Notes: generated from the letters alone by a model not told the origin. A stretch of 64,000 nucleotides of DNA from Ilyonectria destructans (GCA_020740775.1 JAHEWK010000007.1:2046001-2110000); one strand, 5' to 3'; numbered from the stretch's first letter, positions 23,724 to 34,955 are shown. Numbers and translations: made by a program.

Positions 23724-23980
23724 GGTGGGACTGAGTTGTACGACTCGACGAAGATTCACTGAGAGCAGTCGGATAGTCAAGGGAGAAAATACATGAAGAT
23801 GCGTCAACGAAGCGGTGACAGCGAGTTAAAGCGCACGTGCACAGTTATCTCAACAAAAAAGCAAAAAGATAATCGTTGCGTGGATCTTTCTATTTTTAGA
23901 TTATGACAACTTTACCCCAGATGACAGAAAGGTAAGACCAGAGGTTTGGCGGTGACCTTATTTCCACCCGCAAAACTCCC

Positions 23981-25108
23981 TCATATAGCTGGGACTTGTT
24001 GTGTCGCGCAGTGGATGCCGCCACCAAGCTTTGGCAAGGTATTGATATCCACTTGCACCACTTGTCGAGAAGGAAAAAGCTCACGAAAGCACTGAAGCGC
24101 TTCATCATCTGCGTCTCCAACTCCAAATCGTGGCACTATCAGCCCACCATTTACCACGAGGTAGTTGACATAAGACGCAACGGTCTCGCCAGTCTCGCCA
24201 AAATGCTCTCCGGGAATTTTGCTCAAGTCAGGTTCCAGAATTTCCTCAATCTGAAACGCCCTTCCATGCGAATCTGTTTCCTGACTGAGGATTCTCCTAG
24301 CTTCCTCGTATGCGCTGATGACCTCTGCCTCTGCGTTGGCTGGCGGTTTTCCTAGCAACACCGTCCCTGGACGGAGGAATCGTGCAAGGGCATCAATGTG
24401 ATAATCTGTGATGTCGTAGTCCCTGATTCCTGGAAGCCATACTGTCTTCTTGACTCCCAGAGCGAGACTGAAGTGATCCTCTAGCTGTTGTTTGCTTAAT
24501 CCTGGGTTTCGATTGGAGTTGATAATGGAGCTTTCAGTCGCCAACAATGTTCCTTCGCCATCGACCTCAATTCCTCCGCCTTCGGCTTGAAATGGAGCTG
24601 TAAAAACTGGGATACTCATAGTCGAGGCAATCTTGTCCGCGGCAGTCTCGTCACCTTCTCGGGGGAGCTTTCCGCCCCAGTAGTTGAAGTTCATACTGAG
24701 CGCAAGAGCTTGGCCATTTCTAACGTCTTTAACAAACACTGGCCCCGTATCGCGTACCCAAAGTTGACTCGCCTCAAGACCAACAACCTTGACGTCTTGG
24801 GAAACGGTTCCTTGAGCCATTTTCACGTTTCGATGCTGCGTATACATCGTGACGGGTTCAAACTGCGCTACTGCATTCGCGATAGCGGAGACTTCCAGAC
24901 GGGCTGCCTGCAACGTCTTTTCATCAGGTATCGATGCAAAGTCTGGCCATACGGTGATGGTTTGCGAGTGCAGTTCCCACTCCGCCGGCATTGTATAAAG
25001 AGACCTGAGTCCATGTTGGTAGTAAGGTCGTGGCGTTATTTTGAGTGACGTACATCTGGCTGATGCCGACCATAAGTTGAAGGTACGTCTTGACCACCGA
25101 AAGGCCAT
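23981..25108 (-). CDS. Agmatine deiminase / peptidyl-arginine deiminase family protein
   Basis: Single open frame, 375 residues. Guanidino-group-modifying enzyme family (Porphyromonas-type PAD / agmatine deiminase), which hydrolyses agmatine or an arginine-type substrate to an ureido product plus ammonia. Motifs: MPAEWELHSQTITVWPDF at the domain start, LWVRDTGPVFV, FQAEGGGIEVDGEGTLLATE, DITDYHIDALARF and the catalytic Cys in GGGIHCATQQ (about residue 367). The first 39 residues (FRWSRRTFNLWSASARC) are Arg/Ser-rich and lack acidic residues, as in a mitochondrial presequence. The alternative start is Met40 at 24991. A possible 49-nt intron in this part would break the frame, so I leave it unspliced. 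Confidence 0.85.
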   Translation of the reverse strand: MAFRWSRRTFNLWSASARCTSLKITPRPYYQHGLRSLYTMPAEWELHSQTITVWPDFASIPDEKTLQAARLEVSAIANAVAQFEPVTMYTQHRNVKMAQGTVSQDVKVVGLEASQLWVRDTGPVFVKDVRNGQALALSMNFNYWGGKLPREGDETAADKIASTMSIPVFTAPFQAEGGGIEVDGEGTLLATESSIINSNRNPGLSKQQLEDHFSLALGVKKTVWLPGIRDYDITDYHIDALARFLRPGTVLLGKPPANAEAEVISAYEEARRILSQETDSHGRAFQIEEILEPDLSKIPGEHFGETGETVASYVNYLVVNGGLIVPRFGVGDADDEALQCFRELFPSRQVVQVDINTLPKLGGGIHCATQQVPAI

Positions 25109-26044
25109 GACGGATATAAGATAATTGAGAAGGGATTTATTCTGGTTAGCGCAATGGTCAATGCTGGATAAAGATGTGCAAAAGAGGGAAAATTTGAGAG
25201 TTCAATTAAAACAAGATAGGCTTGATGTCTTTGCATCAGCTGACTGATGCGCTAAAGTTGGCGACTTTAGTAGAATCACGTGCGTTCCCAACTTCGAGCA
25301 AAGTCAACATAATGGGTTCTAATGTGCTTAGACCATATTCGTAAACGTAATTAATTGTACAGGAAATTCGTATAATTTTAACAAAAAATTGAGAGTTCGA
25401 CTCGGATTCCAAGTGAACTTCTGAGCCAAGATCTCAATGAGAAAATATCGTCCTTGCCAGCCAACGAGCGTGAACCTCACATCGAGGATTGGAAGGAAGA
25501 CGCCACCTCGCGTTTAAACATGCAGATTTATCCTAAACCTTCACAAACAACACAAAATTACAATTCTTTATTACAAATCTTCATCAATGTTGGATTGGTA
25601 ATCTAGATGTGAAAAGAAGCTCGGGGAAAGTAGAACTTGATGAGAATCGGCGAGCCGGGCCGTCGAGCCACTTTGGATGCTAGGCAGCTACTTATCATAC
25701 GTCTATAACCCAATCAGGACAAACTTTGGAAGCGCCATACAGGTTTTATTGTCTGCATATGCCACTCTTGGGACTCGATGGTGCAGAAGCAGGTCATACG
25801 ACGCGCACCTTTCCCATAACGCTTGACAAGGCACCGTATGACTCCTGGAAATGTGCCGCGAGTTCGTCAGCTCGGGCGAACTTCATCGCGCGTGTTGGAT
25901 ATAAATCCAAGACTTGATGCTGAGAATTGGCCATAACTCAAACTACTCACATCAAGCAACTGCATTTCTCGCCGCCATCACCGCTCAAGAAGTCACTCGC
26001 AAACGTCTTCATCATTTCACTATTAAAAACACTCAAACTCCACA
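25109..26044. promoter_or_regulatory. Divergent intergenic region (deiminase / SDR)
   Basis: 936 bases between divergent starts. A TATAAAT at 25900-25906 lies about 140 bases before the SDR ATG and is followed by a long CAA/CTC-rich leader, so it is a fair candidate core promoter. The stretch 25320-25570 is AT-rich. A short plus-strand open frame (25726-25917) has no family features and is left out. Confidence 0.45.
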
Positions 26045-26764
26045 ATGACTGTCTTTGTTATTACCGGCGCACGAACTGGAATTGGACGAGAGACTGTCCT
26101 CCAGCTCGCAAAAATCCCTTCAAACACGGTCGTGGCAATCGTCCGCAACCTACAGGCAGACGTCTCTTCCCTCAACGAGATCAAGGCCAGCAGCAACGGG
26201 GCCGTTCACATTGTCGAATGTGACGTTTCCAACCCGGACTCGATTTCTCAGCTGGTCACACGCCTGGCAAAAGCGCTTGGAGCAGACTTTCGCGTCGATG
26301 TGCTCATTCAATACGCTGCCATCCTGCATTCCAGGGAGCAAACGAGCACTAACTTCACCGCAGAGTCTCTCATCTCTCACTTTACCTCCAACACGGTTGG
26401 CCCAGCTCTCGTCACTCAATCACTACTCCCGCATATAGTCTCTGGCGCAGTGATTGCCAACATCACTTCGGGTATTGGCAGCCTCACGATGCTCACCAAC
26501 AGACAGATCCCTGCTGAAATCACCCCTTACAGCATCAGCAAAACTGCATTGAACATGCTCACCGTTCACCAAGCGTGTCAATTGGGATCACGGGCGTCTG
26601 TTGTCCTTATTGATCCTGGACATGTTAAGACGGAAATGGGCGGCCCGAATGCTGTGGTTGAGATTCCGGATAGTGCAAGGGGGATCATCAAGATTGTCAC
26701 GGATTTGAAGCCTGACGACAGTGGAAAGTTTCTTCTGTATAATGGGACGCAACTACCATGGTGA
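26045..26764 (+). CDS. Short-chain dehydrogenase/reductase
   Basis: Single exon, 239 residues, classical SDR size. NAD(P)-binding motif TGARTGIG at residues 7-14, cofactor strand VECDVSNPD, the region corresponding to NNAG present as IQYAAI (altered: Gln-Tyr in place of Asn-Asn), active-site Ser in NITSGIGS, and the YSISK Tyr/Lys pair near residue 160, followed by DPGHVKTEMGG. Fungal relatives with this short Rossmann form are cytosolic oxidoreductases of unknown substrate. The loss of the conserved Asn in the NNAG box is common in this subgroup but may affect catalysis. No neighbouring pathway gene points to a substrate. Confidence 0.88.
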   Translation: MTVFVITGARTGIGRETVLQLAKIPSNTVVAIVRNLQADVSSLNEIKASSNGAVHIVECDVSNPDSISQLVTRLAKALGADFRVDVLIQYAAILHSREQTSTNFTAESLISHFTSNTVGPALVTQSLLPHIVSGAVIANITSGIGSLTMLTNRQIPAEITPYSISKTALNMLTVHQACQLGSRASVVLIDPGHVKTEMGGPNAVVEIPDSARGIIKIVTDLKPDDSGKFLLYNGTQLPW

Positions 26765-27059
26765 GACTTGCTAGTGGAAGGGCCGGAGATGAGTTGCGTG
26801 TAAGTAGAGTAGTGACGAAATGGGAGGGAGGCGATTATTAAGAATCTGTCGTTTCAATTGTCATCGGATTATTGCAATAGACCACCACATTCTCTATCGT
26901 TATTTGAGCTTGGTACGCATACAAATGCATTCGTTCAAAGTGTGATTTCTTTTCTTATGGCAAGCAGATAAAAGTTACTGATGAGTGTGGTAACATTTCT
27001 TGAACCTTGAATTCATCTAAGGTAATAAATCTATAGTACATGGTTTGAAAAATAGCTAT

Positions 27060-29430
27060 TTACACGTAGCGGGGTCGGAAGCTGCGGCGTCTCCGGGCAG
27101 CCCGGCACCTGGAAGTGACAGGTGTGGTAGAGTTGGACGATCCGCCTGCCGCCAGAATCTTCTTAGAAGCATGCTCAGCAGCAACCATGACGATGGCCTG
27201 AGTGTTTCCAGTAGGCAGATCGGGGTGGATGCTAGCATCCACAACGTAGAGGTTGTCCGTGCCCCAAACCTTGGTGTTGGTATCGACAACGCTGGTGCCG
27301 TCGTTGCTGGTGCCCATCCTAGCGGTTCCAACAAAGTGAGAGCCAGTGACGTACTCAGCGATGAGGGACTCGGCAGTGGTGTTGGCCGCAATGGACAAGG
27401 TGCTGTCGGACTTGGAGGCATAGGAGATGAGCTGTCTCATGAAGGACAGGATAGCCTCCTTGTCGCCAGCAGTGTTCAGGTAGGGCTCCTTGGTGAGCTT
27501 GGTGGCTCCGGCGCTGGTAATGCCCAGAGTTCCAGTGGAAGTAAGTCCGTGGGTGAGGTAGACCTTGATGCGGACAGTGTCGTTGGAAGGGGAGTTGCAG
27601 GTACCCTGGACGAATCGCTCAACGCCATCGGTGGTGTTGGTGATGCTGGTCCAGAAGTTCAGGCGCTGACCCGATTGGGCGAGAACACCAGATCCCTGAG
27701 CGAACAGGTCAACATTGGTGTCGTTGGGCGAGGTAAAGTCAGTGCTGGAGAGCGAGGTCAAAGAGTCCTTGGTCTGCAGGGTGACAGTGAAGATGGGGTG
27801 GTCCTGGAGGTTCTCGCCAACGGGCAGGTTGATCCAGTCCGATGAGGCGGGAAGGGTGATCTGGGTAGAGCCGTTGGACACGGTCTGGATCTGCGCGGTA
27901 GGGCCGATACCACTGTTGAACAGAACTCGAGGGGTGGAAAGGGCACCAGAAGCGAGGATGACGGCACCGTTGGTGTTGAGGTTGATGATCTGGCGAGTGG
28001 CGGCACCAGTTGACACTTCGACACCGGTGATGCTGCTGCCGGTGCGGACGACTCGGAGCAGCTTGGAGTTGAGCTGCAGAGAGAACTTGGGCAGGGCCTG
28101 AGCCAACGGGAGGTAGTCACGAACGGGGCCGGCGCGGAGTCCGTTGTTGACCTAGATATGTTAGCAAAGTTCACTTCCAAATGGAAACTGGAGGTCTCAC
28201 CATAATCGGGGGGTGCGAGTAGATCTTTCGCTTCTTCTCGGGCTCGGCAATGGCATCAACCTCGCTGAAGCCGTTGCCGTCAAGCCAAGTGCTGAGCACA
28301 TCCCAGGCACCTTGGTCGTGCAGCTCGCCGTCGGCAGTAGGGCTGGTGGTTCCGGGAGTACGCGCGTAGAGCCTCTCTGCGGAAGCCTCGACGGTATCCC
28401 AGCTCCAGCCCGTGGGCCACTTGGAGAAGTCCTCGCTGTTGGGCTTGACAAACATCATGGCGTTGATGGCAGTCGATCCTCCCAAGATGCAGCCGGCTTG
28501 GCTGGCAGTGTCGGTGCAGTACTCGCTGGTGTCAGAGGCGGTGGACAGGTAGTATCCCATGGAAGGCACATCGTACTGGGTAACGGTGTTGTTCCAGTCC
28601 ATGGTGGCATCTCCGCCGCTGGAGTAGAGAGAAGCCTGTCCACGCTCAAGAAGAAGGACAGAAGCACCCGACTCAGCAAGTCGCTCGGCAACAATCAGAC
28701 CAGCAGCTCCGGCACCACCAACAATGTAGTCGTAGGTAACGTTGCTGATGGTGGTGGTGATGTTGGCAGGGACAGTTCCGCTACCGCTGCCAGTATCAGG
28801 GGTCGTGGTCGAATCCTCAGAAGCAAGGGCGGCCCAGGTGGCGTAGTCTGAGGACTGAGCAGAGGCCAGATCGATACCGAAGCCACCGAAGCCGGCAGAG
28901 TGGTAGTTCAGCGCACCGGAAGCAGAAGCAGGAGTGTCAAGAGCAGTGGTGCTGAGAGCCCAACCCATGGAAGCAGTGTCGTCGCTAGCGGCGAAGGTGG
29001 AGTCATCCGTCTTGATGCATCCTGAGCAGAGGAAGGTGTAAGTGAAGGCAGTGGCGTTGACAGAGGTTCCAGTCTCGATAGTCTTGAGAGAGACGGTGTC
29101 GTCGTCGAGAACATCGGGGTTGGTGTAACCGGTGGCCTCGCGCAGCGAAAACACCACCGTCTCACCGTTGGGCCAAGCCACGATGAGCAAGCTGCTCGCC
29201 ATGGAGGTTCGGAGGGCGAGAGCAGCATAGCCTTCGGTGATGGGGGCCGAGATCTGGCCGATGAAGTCGGTAGAGGGATCGGCCGGCAGAGCAATACCAA
29301 AGCTGAAGCTGCTGGTGGTATCAGTCCACTTTTGGAACGTGATGCTAGTGTCGGGGTCGACATAGGAGACTGAGGCGGCCTGGATGAGGCTCGGGAGTGC
29401 CAAAGCACTAACGAAAGACTTGAAATACAT
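27060..29430 (-). CDS. Cellobiose dehydrogenase (cytochrome + GMC flavoprotein), secreted
   Basis: Two exons (28201-29430, 27060-28151), 49-nt intron, 773 residues. Extracellular flavocytochrome that oxidises cellobiose and passes electrons to lytic polysaccharide monooxygenases. Signal peptide MYFKSFVSALALPSLIQAA; the start at 29430 has CACC before ATG and is preferred over one 57 bases upstream. The heme domain has TSMASSLLIVAWPNG (Met ligand) and LNYHSAGFGGFGID (His ligand), then a Ser/Thr-rich linker. The GMC part has YDYIVGGAGAAGLIVAERL (FAD), GGSTAINAM and the active-site His/Asn pair in DASIHPDLPTGNTQ. No CBM1 is present; the end is an Arg-rich tail (SRCRAARRRRSFRPRYV), which is odd for a secreted enzyme and may reflect an unspliced last intron. 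Confidence 0.9.
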
Positions 29431-31847
29431 GGTGGAGAGATGTAATTTCGAGCAAACGAGCAGTGAGAGTAAAAAGCTGGGTTTCAAAGTGAAAGAATGA
29501 AGGACACAAGGTCAAAGAATGGAATAATCACGATATCCAGTCGCGAATGAATGAATGAATGCAAATGAAAAAGAACGGCACCCAGTGCTGTAGAAGGAAA
29601 GGAAGGAAGGAAGGCAAGCCTGGCTGGTCAAGACAAACACATTCTAGAAGAGAAGCCGCAAGTATTTAACTATGGCACTGCGGAGCTGCTGGATGCTACC
29701 GACTAGGATCTCACGAACCATATTCCGGTCTATTCCCTGGTTTCCCTGTTTCTCCCTGGCCGTTTCCCTGTTTGCTCCTGAAAGCCCTATCAAAACGCAT
29801 AAAGACCCGACAATGCTGACCCGGCGCTGTCAGTCAGTCCATGTTCTCGTAGCGAAACAGTTTCAGGGCGTGTGGAGACGAATCCTCGCTTTACAGGTGG
29901 ACAAATGTACCAATTGTCCGCGCAGACGACAGAGGATCCGCAAGCGCGGTTTGGGCTTCCAAAAGTAGTAATCTATCCCTCATCATTGGCCAGGTCTCCA
30001 TCGCCTATATCAATGCCTGGAATAGGATCCACGGTGTATCCGACTGCCATTGCGACGACGTTTCACCGGGAGGCGCTGAAACTTGTTAGCGGCTCCGAAT
30101 AAATCGTCCGTGTCGCTGGGTAAACGACTCTAGCTCCTCCTGGATGTGCCGCTGTGGGGGCTCACGTCAGGGGCGGGTGGATCGTTTTAATTCCCCTGGG
30201 GGCCGAAATGAATCTCCCGCGAGCAGGGACGACGATTGACGAATGGATAGGCCGCGATAGAAGCTGCTCCGGCTTCGTTGCGTGTACAATTGGTGGACGG
30301 TGTTTTGCCTAGTAGATCCAGTTGGACGGGACCTGCGAACGATTCGCGACAACTTCTATTGGGCTGCCGCCAGGATCCCAGAGTGGCACCGGCCCCTTGG
30401 TACCTGAGACAGGATGGTTACGTACGCCTTATGCCCTGAAGAGATTGGGTCGTGAACCTGCCAGACGCCGGAGCCACGAGGGTACCCTGAATCAGGCCAT
30501 GGCCAAGCGAAGCCCGCGTAAAGAATTTTCCCTTGGCGTCGCATCCAGGATGGATTCATAGTCGGGTTTGCCTAAATATTGCCACTCTCCCGTCTCTCGA
30601 GCTTCTAGGGTAATCTTCTCGTCAGCTAGATTTGACGTCCGGTGTGAAAGTTTCGGTGGAGTGACTGGAGCCCGAGGCTAGAAATGGCATGTTGAAGGCT
30701 TTTATGGCGTGGTGAATCCATCTGCTCAATATAACATTCGCGGTGAGCATCAATTGCAGACCTTATCTCGCACCAAAACCATGTAAACAAAGCACGCACA
30801 AGAAAGCCGGATTAGTGGTGCTGGCGATGCGCTGCATTGCTGTTGCAGTTGCGGAGCTGGAAGCAAGTTCACAAATCTCAATATCAACCCAGGGGGTTGA
30901 TAAGGCGGCGAGGCAGGGGATTTGAGGAGATAGATATCCGCTGTAATTAGCCGCGCAGTTCTGTTCTATGCCCCTTTCGTTCGTATCGCGCCATGCATCC
31001 TAGCAGCAAGATTGTATTCGTCTCGGACCAGCCCAAGTCGTGATTCGTATCCACAGTACCGCTAGACGACATATTGAACGGTGATTCTCTCTCCATTTTA
31101 ATTAGGAGAATTGCCATTCGCAGGCAGGTACAAATCCTTTCACCAAGGCCTCAGCTCAATCCATATACCTTCTATGCCTATGCGCGCAGATGATGGATAC
31201 TTAGTTTACACTTCGGGTAAAGGTTCATTATTATTTGATAAGATAGATAACCTAAAAAACTTTATCAGGAGGCATAAATACTAAGGGTTAGTCTTCTAAA
31301 TTAGCCTTCTAAGGTGCTATCTTAGGTGTTTCATGATTGCGACCTTGGGATTTAGCGCCGCTAATCAATCTGCAAATACGCCAAGGTTCAGGTGTGCGAA
31401 TAGCAATACTCTTGAGTGAACTTTTCTAAAATGTAATAGAATACAACGGATAAGATGTGGTCCTTGGATAAAGATTCTAAGTATGGGATAGAAGAAAAAC
31501 TGTTGGGCATTCTGCTTACCTATATGTAGGGTAGGCCAGTCGCTGCAAGTCGATCATGGCCACCCCATTAAGCCAAACAAGGAAGGATAAAATTTGAGCT
31601 GCCAACCAACATAGGCGCAGAGATTACACAGATTTTGTTACAATTCGGACACACAACATCATGCATTCAAAACTATACAAACTACTACAACAACCGTGCT
31701 CACCCATATTTCATTGGTATCTCATCAACTCCCACAATGACGATAAACACCAAAACGCTAATCCATCATTAATCCACTCACCTCCTATCTTCATCCACCA
31801 CCTTAGACGTCTTAGAATATACCTATCATTGACCTCTCCGCCTCCCA
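29431..31847. other. Long gene-poor region upstream of cellobiose dehydrogenase
   Basis: About 2.4 kb. It begins with the CDH 5' region and short simple repeats (GAATGAATGAATGAATG near 29545; GGAAGGAAGGAAGG near 29600). Open frames between 29672 and 30925 are short, overlap on both strands and match no family. About 31200-31330 is AT-rich (TAAGG and CTAAG motifs), as in mutated repeat relics. No gene supported. Confidence 0.45.
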
Positions 31848-32826
31848 CTAAGGATTGGTGTACACTGGAGATCGAGCAGACCCAGGAATCTTCTGGATTT
31901 TCTCCTTGAGCTCATTCAGATCAATTCCCTCCAGGACACGAAGGTTCACCGGGTGCTTGGGCTTGACCATGTCGTACACCTGTCGTCGCGCCTCTGGCAA
32001 GGCAGCCAGCGCCTCGTCTGACAAAATAGAAGGCTCATTTGTCAACTGGACACCGCACTTTTTGCAAAATGTCTTGCCAATGATCTCCGATCCAAAGAAG
32101 TAACGACCGATATCATCAGGCTCGCCGTGTAAGATGACTTGATCACGGAGTGGCCAAACCCAAACGTAGGCATTCTACCGAAATGTCAGTATTTATTTGG
32201 GCATTGGAAAATTTGGTTGTGTTACTCTTTCGCAAATGCTGCAATTGCACTCGCCGATCATGTCGGGGTATGTGCTGTCAAGGGGCTTGCTGGCTAGGGC
32301 CACTTGGACGGCACCGCAATGGCAGTTTCCAGTATAAAACTTGCCCCCCTCAATCTCGACCGGAAGACGACCAGTGTACGCCGGGACTACGTATGGGGAG
32401 CCTAGTGCAGCACCATTGACACTGACGCATAAATTAGCATGTTGCGTTGTAGTAAAACGAGTGAGGCGGTATTCACGCTGTGCGCTCTAGTGCCCATGTG
32501 TCCAATTTTTGGATGGTGTGAGCGTTCAAACCGAACGAAGGGTGTCCGGGCATCGTGGCCATGACTCCGGTGCCGCAAGTGGGACAAAACTTGTGGTGAA
32601 GGTTCTCGCCGGCGAATTTGTAGGTAGTAAGGTCGTCCTCAGTGCCCTTGACGATCTTGAACCCATCCCGCGTAGGGGGGAAGAGCCAGAGGTATCCCTT
32701 CCTGGAGCAAATGCTGCAGTTGCATTCATTCACGGTTTTGATTTCTGGATGATCAATCTCGTAGACGAACGCCCCACAGTGGCAGTTGCCCCGGTAGGTT
32801 TTGGTTGACTCCTTGACGTCAGACAT
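31848..32826 (-). CDS. Protein with two GFA (CENP-V/Gfa) domains
   Basis: Three exons (32477-32826, 32226-32421, 31848-32174), introns 55 and 51 nt, 290 residues. Two glutathione-dependent formaldehyde-activating (GFA) zinc domains in tandem. Domain 1: YRGNCHCGAFVYEI, CNCSICSRKGYLW, then FCPTCGTGVMA. Domain 2: YTGNCHCGAVQVALA, CNCSICERNAYVWVW, then FCKKCGVQLTNEP. Each has the full set of zinc Cys residues. GFA proteins are linked to formaldehyde or thiol-adduct handling, though many have unknown substrates. The tail ends with a short helix rich in Lys/Leu. Start at 32826 (MSDVKES) is chosen because the upstream extension contains none of the family. Confidence 0.88.
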
Positions 32827-33682
32827 GGTGTAGTTGTTGCAGTTGGTTATTGAGTATGTGAGATGGTTGGATGATGTAAGAACCAAGACTGCACAGCGCC
32901 AAGTTGTGGACTTAAATACCACCAAAGAGTTCAGCTCTGCTCAATTCGTTGTCAAGACCGTGAATCTTGATGCGACGAGGGCGGATTTTGTTGAGGGGTG
33001 TCTAACCTTGCTAGGGATCGGTTGTCTTAAAATGACCGTAAGCGGGCGTTAACTCTAGCTGTGGCTTGATGACCCTGCAAATGCGGTCAGCTCAGTGTGA
33101 AGCAAAAGCAACGGCGTCTAATGGGAAATGCACATAGTCGGATACGAGAAAGCCCCTGTTGACTACTCAATTGAGCTGCTAAGTGAATGGTCTGGGCTGT
33201 CGGGATTCGGGGCATCGGAATCCGGGACATCGGTCCAGTGATTAGTTCATTGCACATTATGATGTAAAATGACGATGGCGGCCCAAGTGGATATCGCATT
33301 CACGCAGCGTCGATTTGCCGTGGCGGTCTGGAGCACAGTCCGGAACTCGCAAAATCCAATCTAAGTTACTTCTTACTTGTGAGCCACAGTGCTCTTAGGG
33401 CGTATCGCCAGGCAGCAACCCCTCTTTGCTCACTAATCACTCCGGATCATCCAGTTTGATACGTCACGTTTGACTTGGTCGTTGCTAGATTGGTCCCGGC
33501 CGCCAGCCACCGTATTTCGTACATGCGGGGAATGCAATAGCGGCCGTGAACAAATTCACGGTCGATCGGACTCGGAGATGTGGGGCTATGTATAAAGAGC
33601 CGCGTCCGATGGCCTGCAGGATCCTGACGCATACCCACAGGATCAAGCAATTGCAAGAAACCAGTACTCAACATTCTTGATA
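32827..33682. promoter_or_regulatory. Divergent region (GFA / DUF899) with TATA box and inverted repeat
   Basis: 856 bases between divergent starts. TATAAA at 33591-33596, about 90 bases before the DUF899 ATG. An inverted repeat with 7-bp perfect arms and a 4-base spacer lies at 33544-33561 (CCGTGAA-CAAA-TTCACGG), just upstream of the TATA box, the size and place of a dimeric activator site. No open frame of interest. Confidence 0.45.
33544..33561. promoter_or_regulatory. Inverted repeat, candidate operator
   Basis: Perfect 7-bp arms CCGTGAA / TTCACGG around CAAA, 30 bases upstream of TATAAA (33591). The CGG ends facing outward and fixed spacing resemble sites of Zn2Cys6 dimers, but the actual factor is unknown. 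Confidence 0.35.
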
Positions 33683-34438
33683 ATGACAGGCAAAGCAAGT
33701 ATCAATTGAACTTGTCCTTTCAACACTTATTCTAACCGCGACCAGGTTGTCAGCCGTGATGAGTGGCTCGCCGCTCGAAAAGCTCTGCTCGAGAAAGAAA
33801 AGGAGCTTACACGAGCCAACGATGCTCTCTCTGCACAGCGTCGTGACCTTCCCATGGTCAAAATAGACAAGACCTACACTTTCCAAGGCCCAGACAACAC
33901 CAGTGTCAGCCTGAGTGACCTTTTCGAAGGCCATGAACAGCTGATCATTTACCACTTCATGTTCAAGCCAGGTGAAGACGAGGGTTGCCGTGGCTGCAGC
34001 CACATGGGAGAGTCGCTCCCAGACGTGCGTCATCTTCGCCTGAAGAACACCAACCTGGTATGTGTGTCCCGCGGCGAAATTGACAAGCTCGAGGCCTTCC
34101 GAAAGAAGAACGGCTGGACTTGGCCTTGGTACTCCAGTGGCGACTCCGACTTCAACTATGATTTCCATGCGACCATGGACGAATCCGTCTGTCCGATGCA
34201 GCTCAACTTCCGCAGCAAGGAAGAGATGCAGGCTCAAGGCAAGAGCTGGTACACGGGCGACGTACCCGGCTTCAGCGTATTCCTGAAGAAAGACGGTGAG
34301 ATCTACCACACCTACTCAACCTTTGCCAGGGGCGGAGACAAATTAATGCCGACCCTGGCGCTCCTCGACATGACGCCTCTCGGCAGACAGATTGGACAAT
34401 ATGGACCTGCCGAGTTCAAGTTGAAGCACGAGTATTAG
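33683..34438 (+). CDS. DUF899 thioredoxin-like protein, 12-nt first exon and GC-AG intron
   Basis: Two exons, 33683-33694 and 33746-34438, 234 residues. DUF899 proteins have a thioredoxin/AhpC-like fold; function unknown. The second exon encodes the family from VVSRDEWLAARKALL through KEKELTRANDALSAQRRDLP, YHFMFKPGEDEGCRGCSHMG (CxxC), and the GFSVFLKKDGEIYHTYSTFARG end, but it has no in-frame ATG at its start. The ATG at 33683 gives MTGK and joins in frame only if the intron starts GCAAGT (GC-AG type; GCAAGT is the usual GC donor) and ends CGACCAG after CTAACCG. The alternative, using GTATCA, is out of frame. The other possibility is a start at Met36 (33854), which would lose a conserved N-terminal helix. 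Confidence 0.85.
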
Positions 34439-34950
34439 TCTAGTCAGATTTGGGGAAAAGTTGTTCATTTGTAGTGTACGCTCATTAGCTGACGTTTCGT
34501 TTCTCGTTAATGTATTACCGATAAGTATTTTCAGGTGTGCGTTCCTAGTTATTAGTTCTCAAAATTGAATGTCATTTTCTAATATCGCAGAGAACTGACC
34601 TTTTGGTGTTGCTTACCACAATTGACGGCTACGGTGGGATGAGTTCATCCCGATCGAGTAGTTTACTACACCCCTGCATTATTCAATCAGGATTGAGAGA
34701 TTTACATTTGCACCCTAGTTAAAAAAAATTGAACGGGGAGATATATTCCCAGTGGTGGTGGGCGATGGATACGCATGATGTAGCTTTAGCCCCATCTGAC
34801 ATGGCGAAATTTTCATCCCCCACATATAGTTAGCAACTTGAATAAATGTCAAAAATAAGTCACCTCAGTCAACTACTGGTGAACAAGACCAACGATATTC
34901 CCTACTGTAGAGTAATTGGTGTAGTGGCTCCTGCTGCAAGGAAGCAGTGC
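34439..34950. other. Intergenic
   Basis: About 510 bases between the DUF899 stop and the tRNA terminator, with AT-rich stretches (near 34500 and 34720). No gene supported. Confidence 0.4.
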
Positions 34951-34955
34951 AAAAA
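34951..34955 (-). terminator. RNA polymerase III terminator of the Phe-tRNA gene
   Basis: Run of five T on the minus strand (AAAAA on plus), 10 bases after the tRNA 3' end. T4-T6 runs at this distance end tRNA transcripts in fungi. Its presence supports a live Pol III unit. Confidence 0.6.

Noticed and set aside
25726..25917. Short plus-strand open frame before the SDR gene
   Set aside because: No family features; it overlaps the likely core promoter at 25900.
27045..28851. Long plus-strand open frames (266, 128 and 212 codons) opposite the cellobiose dehydrogenase gene
   Set aside because: They are antisense shadows of a strongly biased coding sequence. They are Gly/Val/Ser-rich without family features, while the minus strand shows a complete enzyme.
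29672..30925. Several short open frames on both strands in the CDH upstream region
   Set aside because: Overlapping, of similar length on both strands, low-information composition; typical of non-coding GC-balanced DNA.
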